Under the pieces are notes generated by a model. That model ran no database searches and was not told the origin of the DNA. It saw only the letters and a list, made by a program, of their open reading frames with translations. A stretch of DNA of 64,000 bases. Source: Aliiroseovarius zhejiangensis (GTDB taxonomy: Bacteria > Pseudomonadota > Alphaproteobacteria > Rhodobacterales > Rhodobacteraceae). The translations under genes were made by a program, and so were the position numbers. This document shows positions 62,244 through 64,000 of this stretch, piece by piece; position 1 is the first letter of the stretch, and every line of letters starts with the position of its first letter. Where the stretch lies: contig NZ_BNCH01000009.1 of assembly GCF_014656375.1 (NCBI RefSeq), positions 1-64,000 on the forward strand, written 5' to 3'.

Positions 62244-63850
62244 TCCTTGCCGGTCGCACGGCGGATCGCGGCGCGGAACAGGTTTTCATCAAAGCTGGGG
62301 CGACGGGCCGCAACGTGCTGATCGGGCCGGATCAGATAGACCGCGCTGGGCGCGTGACCCAGATAGCGTTCTTTCAGCGCGCCGGTCTTGTCGTCTTTTA
62401 CGGACAGTGCCAGTCGCTCAACCCTGATGCCGTCCTCTTCGACAACATCGGGCGCGTCGGCGTCGATGGTCAGCAGAATGAACTTATTGCCCAGTTTGGG
62501 CAGCAGGAATTCGTCCCCCAAAGGCACGTCCGGGCAGGGCGATCCGGGGCGCGTCTTGATCGGCCCATCCAGCGCGTCGGCGGAGTTGAGCGGTGAACCG
62601 TCATAGGTGCAGGGCACCGACAAACGGCCCGAGTTCACCAGCGGGCGGGCAAATTCATAATGCTCGGCCAGATCAAGAACCGCATCGCGCAGCAGGCGGC
62701 TCATCTCGGATTTCGGGGTGATGAAATCGGTCGATCGCGTCGAGTTCAGGATGTTTTCATCCGCCCCGTGGATACGTTCAATATCATAGCTGTCCAACAG
62801 GGTTTCATCAGCCTTGCCGTCAATCACCAGCTTCAACTTCCAACCCAGGTTGTCAGTGTCCTGCAGTCCCGAGTTCGCGCCGCGCGCGCCGAAAGGTGAC
62901 ACCTGATGCGCGGCGTCCCCGGCAAACAGCACGCGACCATGGCGGAATTTTTCCATCCGGCGGCATTGGAAGGTGTAGATCGAGACCCATTCAAGCTCGA
63001 ACTCCACATCGTCGCCCAGCATGGCTTTCAGACGCGGAATCACGTTTTCAGGCTTCTTTTCCTCTTCCTTGTCGATGTCCCAGCCCAGTTGCAGGTCGAT
63101 GCGCCAGACGCCATCGGGTTGCTTGTGCAAAAGCGCGGACTGGCCGCGGTTGAAGGGCGGGTCGAACCAGAACCAGCGTTCCGAGGGGAAATCGGCCTCC
63201 ATGATCACGTCGGCAATCAGGAAGTTGTCCTCAAACACACGCCCGACGAAATCCAGCCCCAGCATCTGACGGGTGGGCGATCCGGCACCGTCACAGGCGA
63301 TCAGCCAGTCCGCTTCGATGTTGTATGACCCCTCGGGCGTGTCGATTTCCAGCGTCGCGTGGTCGGGGTGGGTGCCGATGGCCGTGACCTTGTTGCCACC
63401 GCGTATTTCGATCGGTGCGCCTTCGGCTTCCAACTCGCGCACGCGATTCACAAGGTATTCTTCGAAATAGTATTGCTGAAGGTTGATGAAGGCCGGGCGT
63501 TGGTGGCCCTTTTCGGGCAGAAGCTCGAATTTGTAGACCTCGCGATCATCGAAAAAGACCTTGCCCACGTCCCATTCGACACCTTTGTCAACCATCGCCT
63601 GACCACAGCCCAGCCGGTCGAGGATTTCCAGCGGGCGCTTGGCAAAACAGATCGCACGAGATCCGAAGCTGACCTTGTCGTTGTCATCCACGATCACAAC
63701 CTTCACACCTTGCTGCGCCAGGTCGATCCCCATGCCAAGCCCGATGGGACCGGCACCGATGATCACGACCGGGTGGCGCACCGGGGCAGCGGCATCCTGA
63801 TCTGGGCTGCGTTCATAGGGGTAAAGCGGGACTTCGAAAATCTTGTTCAT
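62240..63850 (-). CDS. FAD-dependent aromatic monooxygenase (phenol hydroxylase-like)
   Basis: A 536-residue hydroxylase. FAD motif PVVIIGAGPIGLGMGIDL (about 27-44), DG motif WLIACDGAGSPTRQM near 175-190 and second FAD site LFAGDAAHQVSPFGARGAN near 300-318. A C-terminal thioredoxin-like tail is typical of phenol and hydroxyphenylpropionate hydroxylases. The substrate is unknown. Start at MNKIFEVPLYP. Coupled to the DUF2783 gene. Confidence 0.9.
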   Translation of the reverse strand: MNKIFEVPLYPYERSPDQDAAAPVRHPVVIIGAGPIGLGMGIDLAQQGVKVVIVDDNDKVSFGSRAICFAKRPLEILDRLGCGQAMVDKGVEWDVGKVFFDDREVYKFELLPEKGHQRPAFINLQQYYFEEYLVNRVRELEAEGAPIEIRGGNKVTAIGTHPDHATLEIDTPEGSYNIEADWLIACDGAGSPTRQMLGLDFVGRVFEDNFLIADVIMEADFPSERWFWFDPPFNRGQSALLHKQPDGVWRIDLQLGWDIDKEEEKKPENVIPRLKAMLGDDVEFELEWVSIYTFQCRRMEKFRHGRVLFAGDAAHQVSPFGARGANSGLQDTDNLGWKLKLVIDGKADETLLDSYDIERIHGADENILNSTRSTDFITPKSEMSRLLRDAVLDLAEHYEFARPLVNSGRLSVPCTYDGSPLNSADALDGPIKTRPGSPCPDVPLGDEFLLPKLGNKFILLTIDADAPDVVEEDGIRVERLALSVKDDKTGALKERYLGHAPSAVYLIRPDQHVAARRPSFDENLFRAAIRRATGKE

Positions 63851-63964
63851 GCGGTTCTCCTCCGGCTGGCGATGGTCGCCGATACGCATCTTAGCGAAAT
63901 TCGTTGCGAAAGCTACGAATCTGATGGGGATGCGCTGATATGCGTCACCGCATCCCGTTGTTTG

Positions 63965-64000
63965 TCAGCCTTGCAGGGCCGCCCACATCTCAAGATCGCG
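63965..64000 (-). CDS. 3' end of a gene cut by the window edge
   Basis: The last 11 codons and the TGA stop of a minus-strand gene are visible, ending RDLEMWAALQG. It lies just upstream of the FAD monooxygenase gene and may share its operon. Product not identifiable. Confidence 0.5.
   Translation of the reverse strand, partial: RDLEMWAALQG

Overview
The window looks like the chromosome of a marine alphaproteobacterium of the Rhodobacteraceae (Roseobacter group). The case rests on high GC, the DUF3576-leuS-lptE-holA cluster, paired dimethylglycine-dehydrogenase-like genes around a GlxA-type regulator, an orphan OmpR-type response regulator, and the small LolA, HspQ and Trm112 genes. The species cannot be named from the sequence alone.

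Region 1 (about 290-12262) is an integrative mobilizable element. It sits in the 3' part of a tRNA-Arg(CCT) gene and is bounded by a 47-bp direct repeat (290-336 and 12216-12262). Its backbone is a tyrosine integrase with an overlapping excisionase-like HTH gene, a divergent XRE regulator, a replication-initiator-like winged-helix gene, mobC, and an MbeA/HEN-type relaxase gene. The 3' half of the relaxase gene appears to contain two further genes in another frame, laid out like mbeB and mbeD of ColE1. Recurrent GTACAAA motifs near both ends are candidate integrase arm sites. Three TTGCCC-N4-GGGCAA palindromes lie inside the replication gene.

The cargo of the element (about 2535-9119) is visibly AT-richer. 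It has two translationally coupled genes: a 1648-residue protein with NERD nuclease-like, pseudokinase-like, protein-kinase and SF1-helicase regions, and a 508-residue protein I do not recognise. This pair is the best candidate in the window for an undescribed system, most plausibly anti-phage or anti-plasmid defence.

Region 2 (12337-30873) is core chromosome. It holds a LacI regulator with a likely operator, a CysQ/IMPase-like phosphatase, PmbA/TldE, an SDR and enoyl-CoA hydratase pair, a small HNH protein, MscS, a BaiN-like flavoprotein, the minus-strand operon DUF3576-leuS-lptE-holA-GST, a strongly expressed porin, a YggS-type PLP protein, RibA with an L,D-transpeptidase, an OmpR-type response regulator, a pterin dehydratase and a VIT/CCC1 transporter.

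Region 3 (30954-48040) has SoxR divergent from a VOC gene across a palindromic operator. It continues with exonuclease III, a CnoX-like thioredoxin, a LonN-domain protein and Trm112, a UbiH-type hydroxylase, an amidase, a DapC-like aminotransferase, FtsK, RidA, LolA, a lytic transglycosylase, HspQ, gamma-glutamyltransferase, an RsbW/STAS switch pair, a thiolase and a free-methionine-sulfoxide reductase.

Region 4 (48143-64000) has an XRE-cupin regulator with a clear operator, a GFA protein, and a likely methylated-glycine (betaine, dimethylglycine, sarcosine) catabolic block: oxidase, GlxA regulator, oxidase. It continues with RarD, an RluA-type pseudouridine synthase, a KAS III-like enzyme, a DUF3833 lipoprotein, an aldehyde dehydrogenase, a 1-Cys peroxiredoxin, a TetR gene divergent from a small membrane protein, and a DUF2783 / FAD-monooxygenase pair. 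The window ends in a gene cut by its edge.
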